A DNA stretch of 64,000 bases, from the NCBI RefSeq assembly GCF_042648805.1, contig NZ_JBHRXZ010000003.1, positions 1-64,000 on the forward strand, in the 5' to 3' direction. Position numbers and translations under genes: made by a program. The notes beneath the pieces were generated by a model. That model worked only from the letters and a program-made list of their open reading frames with translations, ran no database searches and was not told where the DNA came from. Source of the stretch: Azomonas tarimensis. GTDB lineage: Bacteria; Pseudomonadota; Gammaproteobacteria; Pseudomonadales; Pseudomonadaceae. Positions within the stretch are counted from its first letter, which is position 1. Each line of letters opens with the position of its first letter. Below are positions 33,651 through 43,166 of this stretch, piece after piece.

Positions 33651-34297
33651 TCGAAGCAATAGGCACCATTCGCGCATTGACTCCCAAGGGGGGCGACGTG
33701 CGGGTCCTGGTGGAAACCGGCAAGCTCGATCTGGGTGACGTCAAGCTTGGCGACAGCATCGCCGTCAACGGCGTATGCCTGACGGCCGTGGAGCTGCCCG
33801 GCAACGGCTTCTGGGCCGACGTCAGCCGCGAAACCCTGACCCGCACTGGGTTCAACGATCTCAAGGCCGGCAGTCCGGTCAACCTGGAAAAGGCTCTGAC
33901 CCCCACCAGCCGCCTCGGCGGTCATCTGGTGAGCGGACATGTGGACGGCGTCGGTGAGATCGTCTCGCGCCAGGACAATGCCCGGGCGGTCCAGTTCGTC
34001 GTGCGTGCCCCGGCGGAGCTGGCCAGGTACATCGCGCTGAAGGGCTCGATCACCGTGGACGGCACCAGCCTCACGGTCAACTCGGTGAACGGTGCGCAGT
34101 TCGAGTTGACCATCGTTCCGCATACCCTGAGCGAAACCATCATGGCCGACTACCGGCCCGGGCGTCGGGTGAATCTCGAGGTGGACCTGCTGGCCCGTTA
34201 TCTGGAGCGACTGCTGCTTGGCGAAAAGGCCGCCGAGCCGCAGTCGTCCGGCATTACCGAAGGTTTTCTCGCCGAAAACGGCTTTCTCAAGCATTAA
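33635..34297 (+). CDS. ribE: Riboflavin synthase, alpha chain
   Basis: RibE (RibC in some nomenclatures) dismutates two lumazine molecules to riboflavin. The 220-residue protein has two lumazine-binding beta-barrel repeats (about residues 1-97 and 98-200) and begins with the invariant MFTGIIEAIG, which fixes the start at 33635. It is under the FMN riboswitch and is followed 11 bases later by ribB. Confidence 0.97.
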   Translation: MFTGIIEAIGTIRALTPKGGDVRVLVETGKLDLGDVKLGDSIAVNGVCLTAVELPGNGFWADVSRETLTRTGFNDLKAGSPVNLEKALTPTSRLGGHLVSGHVDGVGEIVSRQDNARAVQFVVRAPAELARYIALKGSITVDGTSLTVNSVNGAQFELTIVPHTLSETIMADYRPGRRVNLEVDLLARYLERLLLGEKAAEPQSSGITEGFLAENGFLKH

Positions 34298-34308
34298 GGG
34301 GTAGCCGC

Positions 34309-35400
34309 ATGGCTCTTAACAGTATCGCCGAGCTGATCGAAGACATTCGGGCCGGCAAGATGGTCATCCTGATGGATGACGAAGACCGCGAGAACGAAGG
34401 CGACCTGATCATGGCCGCCGAGTGCGTACAGGCCGAGCACATCAACTTCATGGCGCGCTTCGCCCGTGGCCTGATCTGCATGCCCATGAGCCGCGAGCGC
34501 TGCGAGGTGCTCAAGCTGCCCTTGATGGCGCCGCGCAACGGCTCGGGCTTCGGCACCAAGTTCACCGTATCCATCGAGGCCGCCGAAGGCGTGACCACCG
34601 GAATTTCCGCGGCAGACCGCGCGCGCACGGTGCAGGCCGCGGCGGCGCGCAGCGCCCGCGCCGAAGACATCGTCAGCCCGGGCCACATTTTTCCGCTGAT
34701 GGCTCAGCCGGGCGGCGTACTGGCACGGGCCGGGCATACCGAGGCCGCCTGTGACCTGGCGCGCATGGCCGGCTTCGAGTCGAGCGGGGTGATCTGCGAA
34801 GTCATGAACGACGACGGCACCATGGCCCGCCGCCCTGAACTCGAAGCCTTCGCCGAGCAGCACGGCATCCGCATCGGCACCATCGCCGATCTGATCCACT
34901 ATCGGCTGCTGCACGAACGCACCATCGAGCGGATCGCCGAGCAGCCCCTGGATACTGAGCAGGGCCCGTTCAACCTGGTGACCTATCGCGACTCGGTCGA
35001 GGGCGACGTGCACATGGCCCTGACCCTAGGGTCCATTTCGCCGGACCAGCCGACCCTGGTGCGGGTGCATACCATGGATCCTCTGCGCGATCTGCTGATG
35101 GTTCGCCAGGCCGGGCGCTGGAGCCTGCGGGCGGCCATGGCCAAGGTGGCCGAGGTGGGCAGCGGCGTGGTTTTGCTGCTGGGCAATCCTGTGGATCAGG
35201 AGGACCTGCTGGCGCATGTTCGCGAAGGTACAGTGGGTCAGGCCGGCAAGCCGCCCGGCACCTACAGCACGGTCGGCGCCGGCTCTCAGATCCTGCGCGA
35301 TCTGGGCGTTCGTCAGATGCGCCTGATGAGTTCGCCGATGAAGTTCAACGCCATATCCGGCTTTGATCTGGAAGTTGTAGAATACCTGCCCGCCGAATGA
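34309..35400 (+). CDS. ribB: 3,4-dihydroxy-2-butanone-4-phosphate synthase with degenerate GTP cyclohydrolase II domain
   Basis: A 363-residue RibBA-type protein. The N-terminal domain (1-about 200) has the RibB acidic loop DDEDRENEGDL and the AGHTEAACDL motif, so it makes the four-carbon precursor. The C-terminal part resembles GTP cyclohydrolase II but lacks the three zinc-binding cysteines: the region that should read HxECxTGD reads HTMDPLRD. That domain is therefore probably inactive, and a complete ribA is present at 44605. Confidence 0.95.
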   Translation: MALNSIAELIEDIRAGKMVILMDDEDRENEGDLIMAAECVQAEHINFMARFARGLICMPMSRERCEVLKLPLMAPRNGSGFGTKFTVSIEAAEGVTTGISAADRARTVQAAAARSARAEDIVSPGHIFPLMAQPGGVLARAGHTEAACDLARMAGFESSGVICEVMNDDGTMARRPELEAFAEQHGIRIGTIADLIHYRLLHERTIERIAEQPLDTEQGPFNLVTYRDSVEGDVHMALTLGSISPDQPTLVRVHTMDPLRDLLMVRQAGRWSLRAAMAKVAEVGSGVVLLLGNPVDQEDLLAHVREGTVGQAGKPPGTYSTVGAGSQILRDLGVRQMRLMSSPMKFNAISGFDLEVVEYLPAE

Positions 35401-35455
35401 TGCCTGGCGCTGCCCCGTGCAGCGCCTTCGCTCTTTAAATGAGATGAGATCCGCT

Positions 35456-35932
35456 ATGCCCCTGAAGACCATCGAAGGTACCTTCATCGCCCCCAAAGGA
35501 AAGTTCGCCCTGGTGGTCGGCCGTTTCAACAGCTTTGTCGTCGAGAGCCTGGTCTCCGGTGCTGTCGATGCGCTGGTTCGCCACGGTGTCAGCGAAGACG
35601 CCATCACCATCATCCGCGCACCCGGCGCTTTCGAGCTGCCGCTGGTGGCCCAGCGGGTGGCAGGACTTGGGCAGTTCGACGCCATCATCGCCCTCGGCGC
35701 AGTGATCCGCGGCGGTACGCCGCACTTCGAGTACGTGGCCGGTGAGTGCACCAAGGGCCTGGCCCAGGTGTCCATGCAGTTCAACGTGCCGGTCGCCTTT
35801 GGCGTCCTGACCGTCGACTCCATCGAGCAGGCCATCGAGCGCTCCGGCACCAAGGCCGGCAACAAGGGCGCCGAAGCGGCGCTGTCGGCCCTGGAAATGG
35901 TGAGTCTGCTGGCGCAGCTGGAGGCCAAGTGA
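35456..35932 (+). CDS. ribH: 6,7-dimethyl-8-ribityllumazine synthase
   Basis: RibH joins the RibD product and the RibB product to lumazine. The 158-residue protein has the family motifs GAFELPL, ALGAVIRGGTPHFEYV (with the catalytic His in the HFEY segment) and PVAFGVLT. The ATG at 35456 is the best-conserved start. Its stop overlaps the nusB GTG by 4 bases. Confidence 0.97.
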   Translation: MPLKTIEGTFIAPKGKFALVVGRFNSFVVESLVSGAVDALVRHGVSEDAITIIRAPGAFELPLVAQRVAGLGQFDAIIALGAVIRGGTPHFEYVAGECTKGLAQVSMQFNVPVAFGVLTVDSIEQAIERSGTKAGNKGAEAALSALEMVSLLAQLEAK

Positions 35933-36405
35933 GCTTGAACCGCGACGACGACGGCCAAGCGCCGAAGCCGGCGAAAGGGAAGATCGCGACGCGCAAGGCT
36001 GCCCGCAGCCTGGCGATGCAGGCACTGTACCAGTGGCACATGGCAGGCCAGTCACTCAACGAGATCGAAGCCCAGTTCCGCGTGGATAACGACTTCAATC
36101 ATGTCGATGGCGTCTATTTCCATGAGTTGCTCACCGGCGTCGCCCGCCAGCGCACCGAAGTCGACGGGGCGATCACCCCTCACCTGGATCGCGCCCTGGA
36201 TGAGCTGGATCCGGTGGAGCTGGCCATCCTCAGATTGTCGACCTACGAACTGATGCAGCGGATCGACGTGCCTTACCGGGTCGTCATCAATGAAGGTATC
36301 GAACTGGCGAAGGTGTTCGGTGCCACCGAGAGCCACAAGTTCGTCAACGGCGTGCTCGACAAGCTGGCGCCGAGCCTGCGCAGCGCCGAGACGCGCAAGC
36401 GCTGA
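35929..36405 (+). CDS. nusB: Transcription antitermination factor NusB
   Basis: NusB with NusE binds boxA RNA and promotes antitermination in rRNA operons. The 158-residue helical protein contains ARSLAMQALYQW and the C-terminal VINEGIELAKVFG...FVNGVLDKL signature. It starts with GTG overlapping the ribH stop (GTGA). A basic N-terminal extension of about 20 residues precedes the conserved fold. Confidence 0.95.
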   Translation: MSLNRDDDGQAPKPAKGKIATRKAARSLAMQALYQWHMAGQSLNEIEAQFRVDNDFNHVDGVYFHELLTGVARQRTEVDGAITPHLDRALDELDPVELAILRLSTYELMQRIDVPYRVVINEGIELAKVFGATESHKFVNGVLDKLAPSLRSAETRKR

Positions 36406-36416
36406 CCCGGCCGGGC

Positions 36417-37415
36417 ATGGGCGAATTCGAGCTGATCGGCCGCTATTTCGCCGCTGCCGCCTGTGCGCGTGTTGGCGGCGAATTGCTGCAGGGGATCGGC
36501 GACGACTGCGCCCTGCTCGCGCTGCCACCCGGCGAGCACCTGGCGGTGTCCACCGACACCCTGGTGGCCGGAGTGCACTTTCCCGATCCCTGCGATCCCT
36601 TCCTGCTGGCGCAGCGAGCCCTGGCCGTCTCGGTCAGCGATCTCGCCGCGATGGGCGCGGACCCTCTTGCCTTCACCCTGGCGCTGACCCTGCCGCAGGC
36701 GGAGCCGGCCTGGCTCGAGGACTTCGCCCGGGGCCTGGAACGCGTGGCCGCGCACTGTGGCATCCGCCTGGCCGGTGGCGACACCACGCGGGGGCCGCTG
36801 TGTCTGACCCTCACCGTGCTCGGCCGGGTGCCAGCCGGCCAGGCCCTGACACGCGCCGGCGCGCGGCCGGGCGAGCTGTTGTGCGTGGGCGGGCCGCTCG
36901 GCGCGGCAGCGGCGGCCTTGCCATTGGTGCTCGGTACGTCGAGCGCCGCGCCCGAGGTCGCCGCCCCGCTGCTCGCCGAGTACTGGACGCCCAGGCCGCA
37001 GCTGGCGCTGGGGCGCTGGCTGAGGGAGCGTGCCGGGGCGGCGCTCGATATCTCCGACGGGCTGCTCGCCGATTGCGGGCACATCGCCGCCGCCTCCGGC
37101 GTCCGCCTGGTGATCGAGCAAGCGCGGGTGCCCTGTCCTGCACCTGCGAAGACCTTCCTTGGCGCCGAGCGGGCGCTCGCCTGTGCCTGCTCGGGCGGCG
37201 ACGATTACCGGCTCGCCTTCACCCTGGCGCCCGAGCATGTCGCCGAGCTTGCCCGGGAGGTCTGGCCCGTCTCGGTCATCGGGCGCGTGGAGGAGGGCGC
37301 CGGCCTGTGCCTGCTAGGGCCTGACGGCGACGAGATCGCAATCAGCCAGGGCGGGTACAACCATTTCGCGGAGCCGTCGGCCGAGCGTCCGGCAGCGCCC
37401 AGGCGCAACGCGTAG
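36417..37415 (+). CDS. thiL: Thiamine-monophosphate kinase
   Basis: ThiL phosphorylates thiamine monophosphate to the active cofactor. The 332-residue AIR-synthase-like protein has the N-terminal GIGDDCALL segment, STDTLVAGVHF, the AVSVSDLAAMGA block that binds magnesium-ATP, a LDISDGL motif and a SGGDDYRL motif. In Pseudomonas it is usually followed by pgpA; here it is followed by a convergent chemoreceptor gene. Confidence 0.95.
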   Translation: MGEFELIGRYFAAAACARVGGELLQGIGDDCALLALPPGEHLAVSTDTLVAGVHFPDPCDPFLLAQRALAVSVSDLAAMGADPLAFTLALTLPQAEPAWLEDFARGLERVAAHCGIRLAGGDTTRGPLCLTLTVLGRVPAGQALTRAGARPGELLCVGGPLGAAAAALPLVLGTSSAAPEVAAPLLAEYWTPRPQLALGRWLRERAGAALDISDGLLADCGHIAAASGVRLVIEQARVPCPAPAKTFLGAERALACACSGGDDYRLAFTLAPEHVAELAREVWPVSVIGRVEEGAGLCLLGPDGDEIAISQGGYNHFAEPSAERPAAPRRNA

Positions 37416-37437
37416 CGCCCGGGGCCGCGCCAGCTGG

Positions 37438-39372
37438 CTATAGCCGGAAGTTGCTCATCTGCTTCGAGAGGTCATCCGCCAGCGCCTGCAGGGTGCGGCA
37501 GTCGCTGCGGCAGGCCGTGGCGTCGGTCGCCGTGTCGGCGGCGAGGGTGGCGATACCCTGAACGTTGCGGTTGATCTCCTCGGTCACCGACGACTGCTCC
37601 TCCGTCGCGGTCGCCACCTGGATGTTCATGTCGCTGATCCGCTCGATCTGACCCGTGATGCGGGTGAGCGAGGTGCCGGTGCGCTGGCTCGATTCGACAC
37701 CGGTCCCGGTGGCGGCCTGGCCGGTCTGCATCGAGGCCACCGCGGTATCGGCGCCTGCCTTCAGCCGGCCGATCATGTTCTGGATATCCTCGGTGGACGC
37801 CCGGGTTTTCGAGGCCAGGGTGCGAACCTCGTCGGCCACCACCGCGAAGCCGCGACCCGCTTCGCCGGCGCGGGCCGCCTCGATCGCCGCGTTCAGGGCC
37901 AGCAGGTTGGTCTGATCGGAAATGCCGCGGATCACCGCCAGCACTTGGTCGATCGACGCGACCTCGTCGGCCAGTTGCATGACCGCCTTCGCCGCGCCGC
38001 CGATCTCGCCGGACATCTGCTCGATGAGCGCGGTGGATTCGCTCACCTGCTGGCTGGCCTCGGACGCCTCGCCGCGTGCGGACTGGGAGGCGCCGGCGGC
38101 GTCGCTGGCGTTGCGCGCGATCTCCTGAACCGTCAGGCCCATTTCATTGACCGCGGTGGCTACCATGTCGGTCATCTGCTGCTGCCGGTCGGCCCGCTCC
38201 GCCGTGTTCTCGACGACCAGGGCGACCTGGGTCACGGCGCTGCGCAGTGTCTGGCTGGTCTCGCGCACCTGGCTGATCAGATGGTGCTGGCTTTCCACGA
38301 AGCGGTTGAAGCCTCGCGCCAGGTCGCCCAGCTCGTCGTCCCGGGTATCGTCCAGGCGGCGGGTCAGGTCGCCGCCACCGCTGCCGATCTCGGTCAGGGC
38401 CGTGGTGACCGTCCGGATTGGACGCACCAGCCCGCGCGCGAGCAGGGCGACGAAGATGAGGAAGCCGAGCGCGATGGCCAGGCCGACGGCGCTGGTGGTC
38501 CACATCGCCTGGCGCGCCTCGGCGAAGATCTCGTCCTCGGGGATTTCCGCGATCAGCACCCAGCCCAGGGTGTCGAGCGGCTGGGCGACCGACAGGAAGG
38601 TCTCGCCGTCGCGCTCGAAGCGGGTAGCGCCGCTCGGGTTCTCCAGCAGGCGGGCCGAGGCTTCCTGCCCGACGAGCTCGGCGAGCAGCTTGGTGTCGTT
38701 GAACGAGGCGTCCGGGTGGATCTTCACCTTCTGGTCGGATGGGCGCACCAGATAGATTTCTCCGCGTTTCCCGAAGCGGGCGTCGGCGATCCGCTGCGAC
38801 ATGCTGTCCAGGCTGAAGCCCAGGCCCGCGACCCCGAGCGTCTCGCCGCCGCGGCTGATGCGTTGGTTGATGAAGAGGGTGATCCTGCCGGTCGCCTTGT
38901 CGATATCGATTTCGAAGCGCAGGTTCTCCGCGCTGTCGACCAGGCTGTAGAACCAGCCCTCCTGTGGATTGCTGCGGTTCACCGTCCGGGTGAGCCCCTT
39001 GTCCGAGTAATAGCGCCCGCTTTCCAGCGAAACGATCGAGGTGGTCAACGCCTGCTGGTCGAGCCTGACGGCCTCCAGGTAGTCCACGAATTCGTCGATC
39101 CGCTGCGGGGCCTCGCCGTCGGCCAGCCAGTTCTGCGCCAGCGGGTTGTTCGCGATGCTGCCGATGGCCACCACCGGCCCTGCCAGGGTGCGCTCCAGGT
39201 CGTTGCGAATGGCGTTCACTCGCTCGGGAAGTACCTGGCCCACCAGGTTGTCCTCGGTCTGCCTGTTCATCGCCAGCGCATACAGGCCGATCACGGTAAG
39301 CACACTGAGCAGCAACGCGGTTCCCATGCTCACGATCAACTTCGTTTGGATACTGCTTCGCCAAGACGTCAT
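37438..39372 (-). CDS. Methyl-accepting chemotaxis protein, Cache type
   Basis: A 644-residue chemoreceptor: membrane helix near residues 12-34, a large periplasmic Cache-like sensor domain (about 40-285), a second helix (about 292-315), a HAMP domain, and a cytoplasmic signalling hairpin with the conserved tip RGFAVVADEVRTLASKT. It ends LSKQMSNFRL with no CheR/CheB-binding pentapeptide. Ligand unknown. The start at 39372 was chosen because it opens just before the first helix. It begins the accessory block between thiL and ribA. Confidence 0.9.
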   Translation of the reverse strand: MTSWRSSIQTKLIVSMGTALLLSVLTVIGLYALAMNRQTEDNLVGQVLPERVNAIRNDLERTLAGPVVAIGSIANNPLAQNWLADGEAPQRIDEFVDYLEAVRLDQQALTTSIVSLESGRYYSDKGLTRTVNRSNPQEGWFYSLVDSAENLRFEIDIDKATGRITLFINQRISRGGETLGVAGLGFSLDSMSQRIADARFGKRGEIYLVRPSDQKVKIHPDASFNDTKLLAELVGQEASARLLENPSGATRFERDGETFLSVAQPLDTLGWVLIAEIPEDEIFAEARQAMWTTSAVGLAIALGFLIFVALLARGLVRPIRTVTTALTEIGSGGGDLTRRLDDTRDDELGDLARGFNRFVESQHHLISQVRETSQTLRSAVTQVALVVENTAERADRQQQMTDMVATAVNEMGLTVQEIARNASDAAGASQSARGEASEASQQVSESTALIEQMSGEIGGAAKAVMQLADEVASIDQVLAVIRGISDQTNLLALNAAIEAARAGEAGRGFAVVADEVRTLASKTRASTEDIQNMIGRLKAGADTAVASMQTGQAATGTGVESSQRTGTSLTRITGQIERISDMNIQVATATEEQSSVTEEINRNVQGIATLAADTATDATACRSDCRTLQALADDLSKQMSNFRL

Positions 39373-39954
39373 ACCGACCTCACCTTTCTGCCGCGCGTCT
39401 GCCGGGCAGCACGCAAGATTCCAGCTACGAGGCCTGTGATAGAGCCTTGGAGCCAACCGGGTGGCGATTCTGGAGGGCAAAATCCTGACCTTCAAGCCAA
39501 AAGTGACAAGCTGTATTTTGGGCACCAGATCGGTGCAAATGGTCGCTAGTTACGTGCCTGGATTTGCCTGAATGCATCAATGGGGTGCGTGATGCTGCGT
39601 TGTCGATCAGTTATGGATAACTGCAGGTGCAGTCGATGCACCTCACGTCTACGTGGGGTTTCTGCCAGGTGAGGTGCTTGCGAAGCGTAGGCCTCGACTT
39701 CATCTGGCAAGTGGCTTCGAGCTTGATCATGTTCGGCGTATGACCGCTATCCAGCCGGGAAGGGCATTCGTCATCGTCCCGAGGAAATCGAGAGTCGATG
39801 GGCACCCGGGTTTGGGAAAGCCATCTGCGATCAGGGGAGCAGGTAACTGCTTGGCCATGGCGGGGCGCTTCGTGATCTTGGCTGCGCACGGCCAGGCGCT
39901 GGCGATGCCTCGTCTCGGCTACACTCATGCCGGCAATCGAGTGGGCGCCTGCCC

Positions 39955-40082
39955 GTTTCGAAGACGAATGGCACCGGGTCGAACACCGCGACCTTGATAT
40001 TCAGCTCGACCAAGGCGGTCAGGCCGTCGATGGATTTTCGGAAGTCGACAGGCTTGGGGTAGAGGTAGACTTTTCGACCTTG
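39955..40082 (-). pseudogene. IS66-family accessory gene tnpB (Orf2) relic
   Basis: On the minus strand the bases encode KVYLYPKPVDFRKSIDGLTA then LVELNIKVAVFDPVPFVF, the strongly conserved start of the IS66 Orf2/TnpB protein. The initiating region is replaced by a stop codon at 40083-40085, and the similarity ends near 39955, so only about 40 codons remain. This TnpB is unrelated to the RNA-guided TnpB of IS605. Confidence 0.75.
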
Positions 40083-40127
40083 TCATCATGCCGGGGAGCT
40101 CCAGAAGGGAATCGGACGCTCAGCTTC

Positions 40128-40252
40128 GGATGACGCCGCTGGCGATGCGCAAGAGCATGACGTACGGCCAGGAATGGAGATGGCGCGGCGCGCCAAAGTC
40201 ACCCAGAAGACCGGTATGGCGATCTACTTCTGCGATCCGCACAGCCCTGGGT
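40128..40252 (+). pseudogene. IS30-family transposase relic
   Basis: Reading frames on the plus strand give TPLAMRKSMTYGQE and then, after a frame change near 40175, EMARRAKVTQKTGMAIYFCD followed by PHSP. These match the C-terminal part of IS30-type transposases (normally ending PHSPWQRGSNEN). The frameshift and loss of both ends show it is inactive. Confidence 0.75.
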
Positions 40253-40301
40253 GGGTAACCATCGTCTCTACCGCACCCTCAGAGACCATTGATCTTGGCG
40301 A

Positions 40302-42434
40302 TTAGATATAGCGGCTCCAGAGTATGTTGACAGCAGCACCACTAGATCCATCGCCTGGCCCGCCACTGCCGCTGTCAGAAGTTGTCGAACTGCCGGCAGG
40401 GTTGTAACGATCTTGCGCCTCTGCCGGCACACGAAGATCAATAGTGGCTCCACCAGTGATTTTGTTGACAGTAGTTCCGTTACTGCGCTGCGCTAAGGCT
40501 GATATATAGCCGTGTACCGAAACTGAACTCGAACCGGTAAATAGGTTGCCAGCCTTGATCGCGCCGAATACCGATTTGTCTACCTTAATATCTCCTCCGA
40601 GATATTCACTTTTGCTACATCCATTGGCGCTGCCAGGCGGACAGCTGCCAGCAAGCAGTGCATAGTTGCCTATGCCGCCATGTGCTTTGGGAGTGTAGCC
40701 GTTCTTGCAAAACTCAGTCGGTCGCAACGAGTAAATACTGTTGTTGCAGACGCCTAGGGCAGTATGTCCGCCGGCAGTAATGCCGTCAGGGCCGGCATAG
40801 TTCAACGAAAATACCGCCCCGCCGGCACTGGTTACACGAAGATTGCCAGTGGAGATAAAAGTGTTGGTGTAGACTCCGTTCTCGATGCTGATATCACCGT
40901 CCGCAAGAATAACTCCAGGGGCATGGTTTTTTCCATTGAACTCCCAGCCTGTAAAATCCCATTTGTTGACGTACGCCGGCAAAGGAGTGGTAATGTTATT
41001 CGCGATGCCCAGTTGTACTAAACAATGGCCGTCAGTCTCATCCTTTCGCGATGGGGTGTTGTTATTGATGCATGCGTAACCGTCGACAGTCCTATTGGTC
41101 CAGCCTGTATTGGTTGGGTCGATGATATTGGCCCTGCGGTAGTAGTAGCCATTATCACGCACCTCCTGTGGATTTTCTTCATTAGCAGAGTTGCGAACTC
41201 CATCCACGCCTTGAATTTTTACTCTCACTGCGCCGTTCTTATAGGAGTAGATGTAGTTGGCTAGATCTCGGAGGGTGTTGGCATCGAATACCTCGGCTTC
41301 CACTTCTACAGGCGGTACGGGGACCAGTACCACTGGCTGGCTGGAGCGCGTTGCGCTTCGGCTACAGTTAGGGTTGTCGAAAAAGCTTCCCCCATAGACA
41401 GCTGAGGACCAATTAGGCGCACAACCAACGATCCTCAGATCACCTTCTGCTTGAATATGACCAGCGTTTACGCTGCTATTGATTTCAACATTTCCCTTAG
41501 AGTAGATGTTGTCGATGGTGGGTGTAGGGTTAGTCTTCACTCCGGAGGTCGGGCTTATAGTGCACAGCTGTGCCGCTCCAGTTGCACATTGCGCAGTACC
41601 TGCCGGCTTGTTGGACAAGGCACGGATATCTCCGTGCTTACCTCCGGTCACCTCCACCGATCCATTGGCAGTGATCGACTGGCTGTTGATGGTATTGGCC
41701 AGGCAGGCATTACGAGTGGCCTTGACGTTGTTTACGGTAAAGTTACCGTTGCTTAATAGTATGTCGCAGTTGGCGTGCATTTCCTGGAAGTTGGTGGCTG
41801 AGCCGCCAACAAACCTGATTGACCCGGTCGAGCGAATTACATCAATACCACCAGTGGATAAACCGCCCAGCCTGACGTCTCCGTCGACAACGATCTCGTA
41901 GGTTTGACCTGGCGATACATGCACCTTGAGGTCGCCGCTGATGTCCAAGCCATCTTGAAAGTGAATGACTCGCAGGTCGGGCTCCGGATTTACTGACTGT
42001 CCAGAGGGGGTTATCTGATAGATTGCTTCTAGGGTTGAATTGCTTTCGGCACGTGTGTTGCTGGCTGCAGTTGCGACTATCTTTACTTTGGCGTGGTAGA
42101 CATCGGCAGATATGTTTTTCATTTCCACTAGAGATGCGTTGGTGCCTGGCATAATACTTTGATCAAATATTATGGGTGCCTCTGCACCTACGAGGCTTTC
42201 AATGTTCTCTTTGCTTTTGGCAGCCTCCTGCCAGAATTCTCGAATGATTTCTGCTGCTGCCCACGCCCTAGCCTGCGCCTGAGTCTGTGCGTGCAGTGTT
42301 ATCGCCTGTTCCTGATGAGCTCTGTTGTAATAAATACCGCCACCGACCGCTGCAGTCAGTGACAACCCGACCAGTACTACGATCAGGAGTGTGGCCACGC
42401 CACGTTGGCTGGGGGGGAGCGTGTGGGGAGTCAT
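40302..42434 (-). CDS. Large PilX-like pilus protein with a long repeat-rich ectodomain
   Basis: A 710-residue protein with a PilX-type prepilin N-terminus: SQRG then VATLLIVVLVGLSLTAAV, where Gly precedes the likely cleavage site. Position 5 of the mature protein is Leu rather than Glu, as in tip-forming pseudopilins. The rest (about residues 130-690) is a long Gly/Asn/Ser/Thr-rich region with repeated short strands (GDLKVHVS, GDVRLGG, GDISIENG, GDIKVDKS) suggesting a beta-helix, and several Cys. PilX is usually under 200 residues, so this one carries an adhesin-like domain. Base composition is visibly more AT-rich than in the neighbours. No pilY1 follows. Confidence 0.75.
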   Translation of the reverse strand: MTPHTLPPSQRGVATLLIVVLVGLSLTAAVGGGIYYNRAHQEQAITLHAQTQAQARAWAAAEIIREFWQEAAKSKENIESLVGAEAPIIFDQSIMPGTNASLVEMKNISADVYHAKVKIVATAASNTRAESNSTLEAIYQITPSGQSVNPEPDLRVIHFQDGLDISGDLKVHVSPGQTYEIVVDGDVRLGGLSTGGIDVIRSTGSIRFVGGSATNFQEMHANCDILLSNGNFTVNNVKATRNACLANTINSQSITANGSVEVTGGKHGDIRALSNKPAGTAQCATGAAQLCTISPTSGVKTNPTPTIDNIYSKGNVEINSSVNAGHIQAEGDLRIVGCAPNWSSAVYGGSFFDNPNCSRSATRSSQPVVLVPVPPVEVEAEVFDANTLRDLANYIYSYKNGAVRVKIQGVDGVRNSANEENPQEVRDNGYYYRRANIIDPTNTGWTNRTVDGYACINNNTPSRKDETDGHCLVQLGIANNITTPLPAYVNKWDFTGWEFNGKNHAPGVILADGDISIENGVYTNTFISTGNLRVTSAGGAVFSLNYAGPDGITAGGHTALGVCNNSIYSLRPTEFCKNGYTPKAHGGIGNYALLAGSCPPGSANGCSKSEYLGGDIKVDKSVFGAIKAGNLFTGSSSVSVHGYISALAQRSNGTTVNKITGGATIDLRVPAEAQDRYNPAGSSTTSDSGSGGPGDGSSGAAVNILWSRYI

Positions 42435-42464
42435 GGCGCTTCTCCATAAGAGCCGTGCAGGCGA

Positions 42465-43166
42465 TTACTGCGGAAAATTCAGCAGGCAGGTGGTGCTGCT
42501 CAGGTCGATGGCATCGCTGTCAGCCTTGGTAGCGCCCGTGCTGTGCTTTGTGTTCAGGGTGACTTCCAGGTGGCCCTGTCCGGCGACGCCCAGGCCTTGA
42601 CAATCCTGATGGCGGACAGTGAAGGTAAATTCCTGGACCTTGCGAAAGGGTTGATTCTCGCCATCCGTTATTAGCGGCTGGGCATCCCAGGTGAGGTCTT
42701 CTGTCGCGTCGCTGCAGGGTTGCGAGCGCAGCAGGTAAAGCCCAAGGTCGCCTGTAGCAGGCGCATACAGTCCAGTACAGGTGACTTGGCCTGTACTGAG
42801 ATTGGGGGCCTGGCTCCAGATCAGGGCGTTGCCCGTGCGCTGGCCGCTACCGATGTTTTGTGGGGTGCCAGAGAGGGCGCCGTTGGTGGGGGGCGCTCCC
42901 GTGAGGGTCGCTCCAGAGATCAGGCGCAAATGGGTACCGGGCTGGGCGTTGTCGATTCCGAAGCCGGCACCTTGCAGCTCCATATGGGCTACCAGCAGGC
43001 CGGTGGCGCGCTCGCCGGTGAGGCGGGCATCCTGGCTGGAGCGAGTGTTGCTCTGCAGGGTGTTGTTGAACAGCGCCATGCTGCTGAGAATGACGATCAT
43101 GGAAACGACCAGCCCAACCAGCAGGGAAGTCAGCGAGACACCGTGCTGATGGTAACGCGGCGTCAT
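42465..43166 (-). CDS. PilW-like minor pilin
   Basis: A 233-residue prepilin-like protein. The cleavage region reads HG then VSLTSLLVGLVVSMIVILSS; position 5 after the Gly is Ser, not the usual Glu. The ectodomain has Cys pairs typical of PilW-like proteins. It lies in PilW's place in the operon, between the PilV-like and PilX-like genes, overlapping the former by 4 bases. Confidence 0.75.
   Translation of the reverse strand: MTPRYHQHGVSLTSLLVGLVVSMIVILSSMALFNNTLQSNTRSSQDARLTGERATGLLVAHMELQGAGFGIDNAQPGTHLRLISGATLTGAPPTNGALSGTPQNIGSGQRTGNALIWSQAPNLSTGQVTCTGLYAPATGDLGLYLLRSQPCSDATEDLTWDAQPLITDGENQPFRKVQEFTFTVRHQDCQGLGVAGQGHLEVTLNTKHSTGATKADSDAIDLSSTTCLLNFPQ

Larger units (their letters stand above)
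39541..40301. other. Non-coding stretch with insertion-sequence relics
   Basis: Between the chemoreceptor and the pilin operon no intact gene is seen. The right half holds relics of IS66 and IS30 elements (listed separately). The left half (39541-39950) has short overlapping frames on both strands without recognisable products and a 9-bp inverted repeat GCACCTCAC (39638-39646) / GTGAGGTGC (39669-39677). It looks like a decayed insertion hotspot. Confidence 0.6.

Noticed and set aside
37945..39549. A 534-codon frame antisense to the chemoreceptor gene
   Set aside because: It is low-complexity, has no domain, and lies over a convincing chemoreceptor signalling domain.
39611..39997. Overlapping small frames on both strands left of the IS relics
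   Set aside because: Neither product resembles a known family, no Shine-Dalgarno sequence is present, and the surroundings are decayed mobile DNA.
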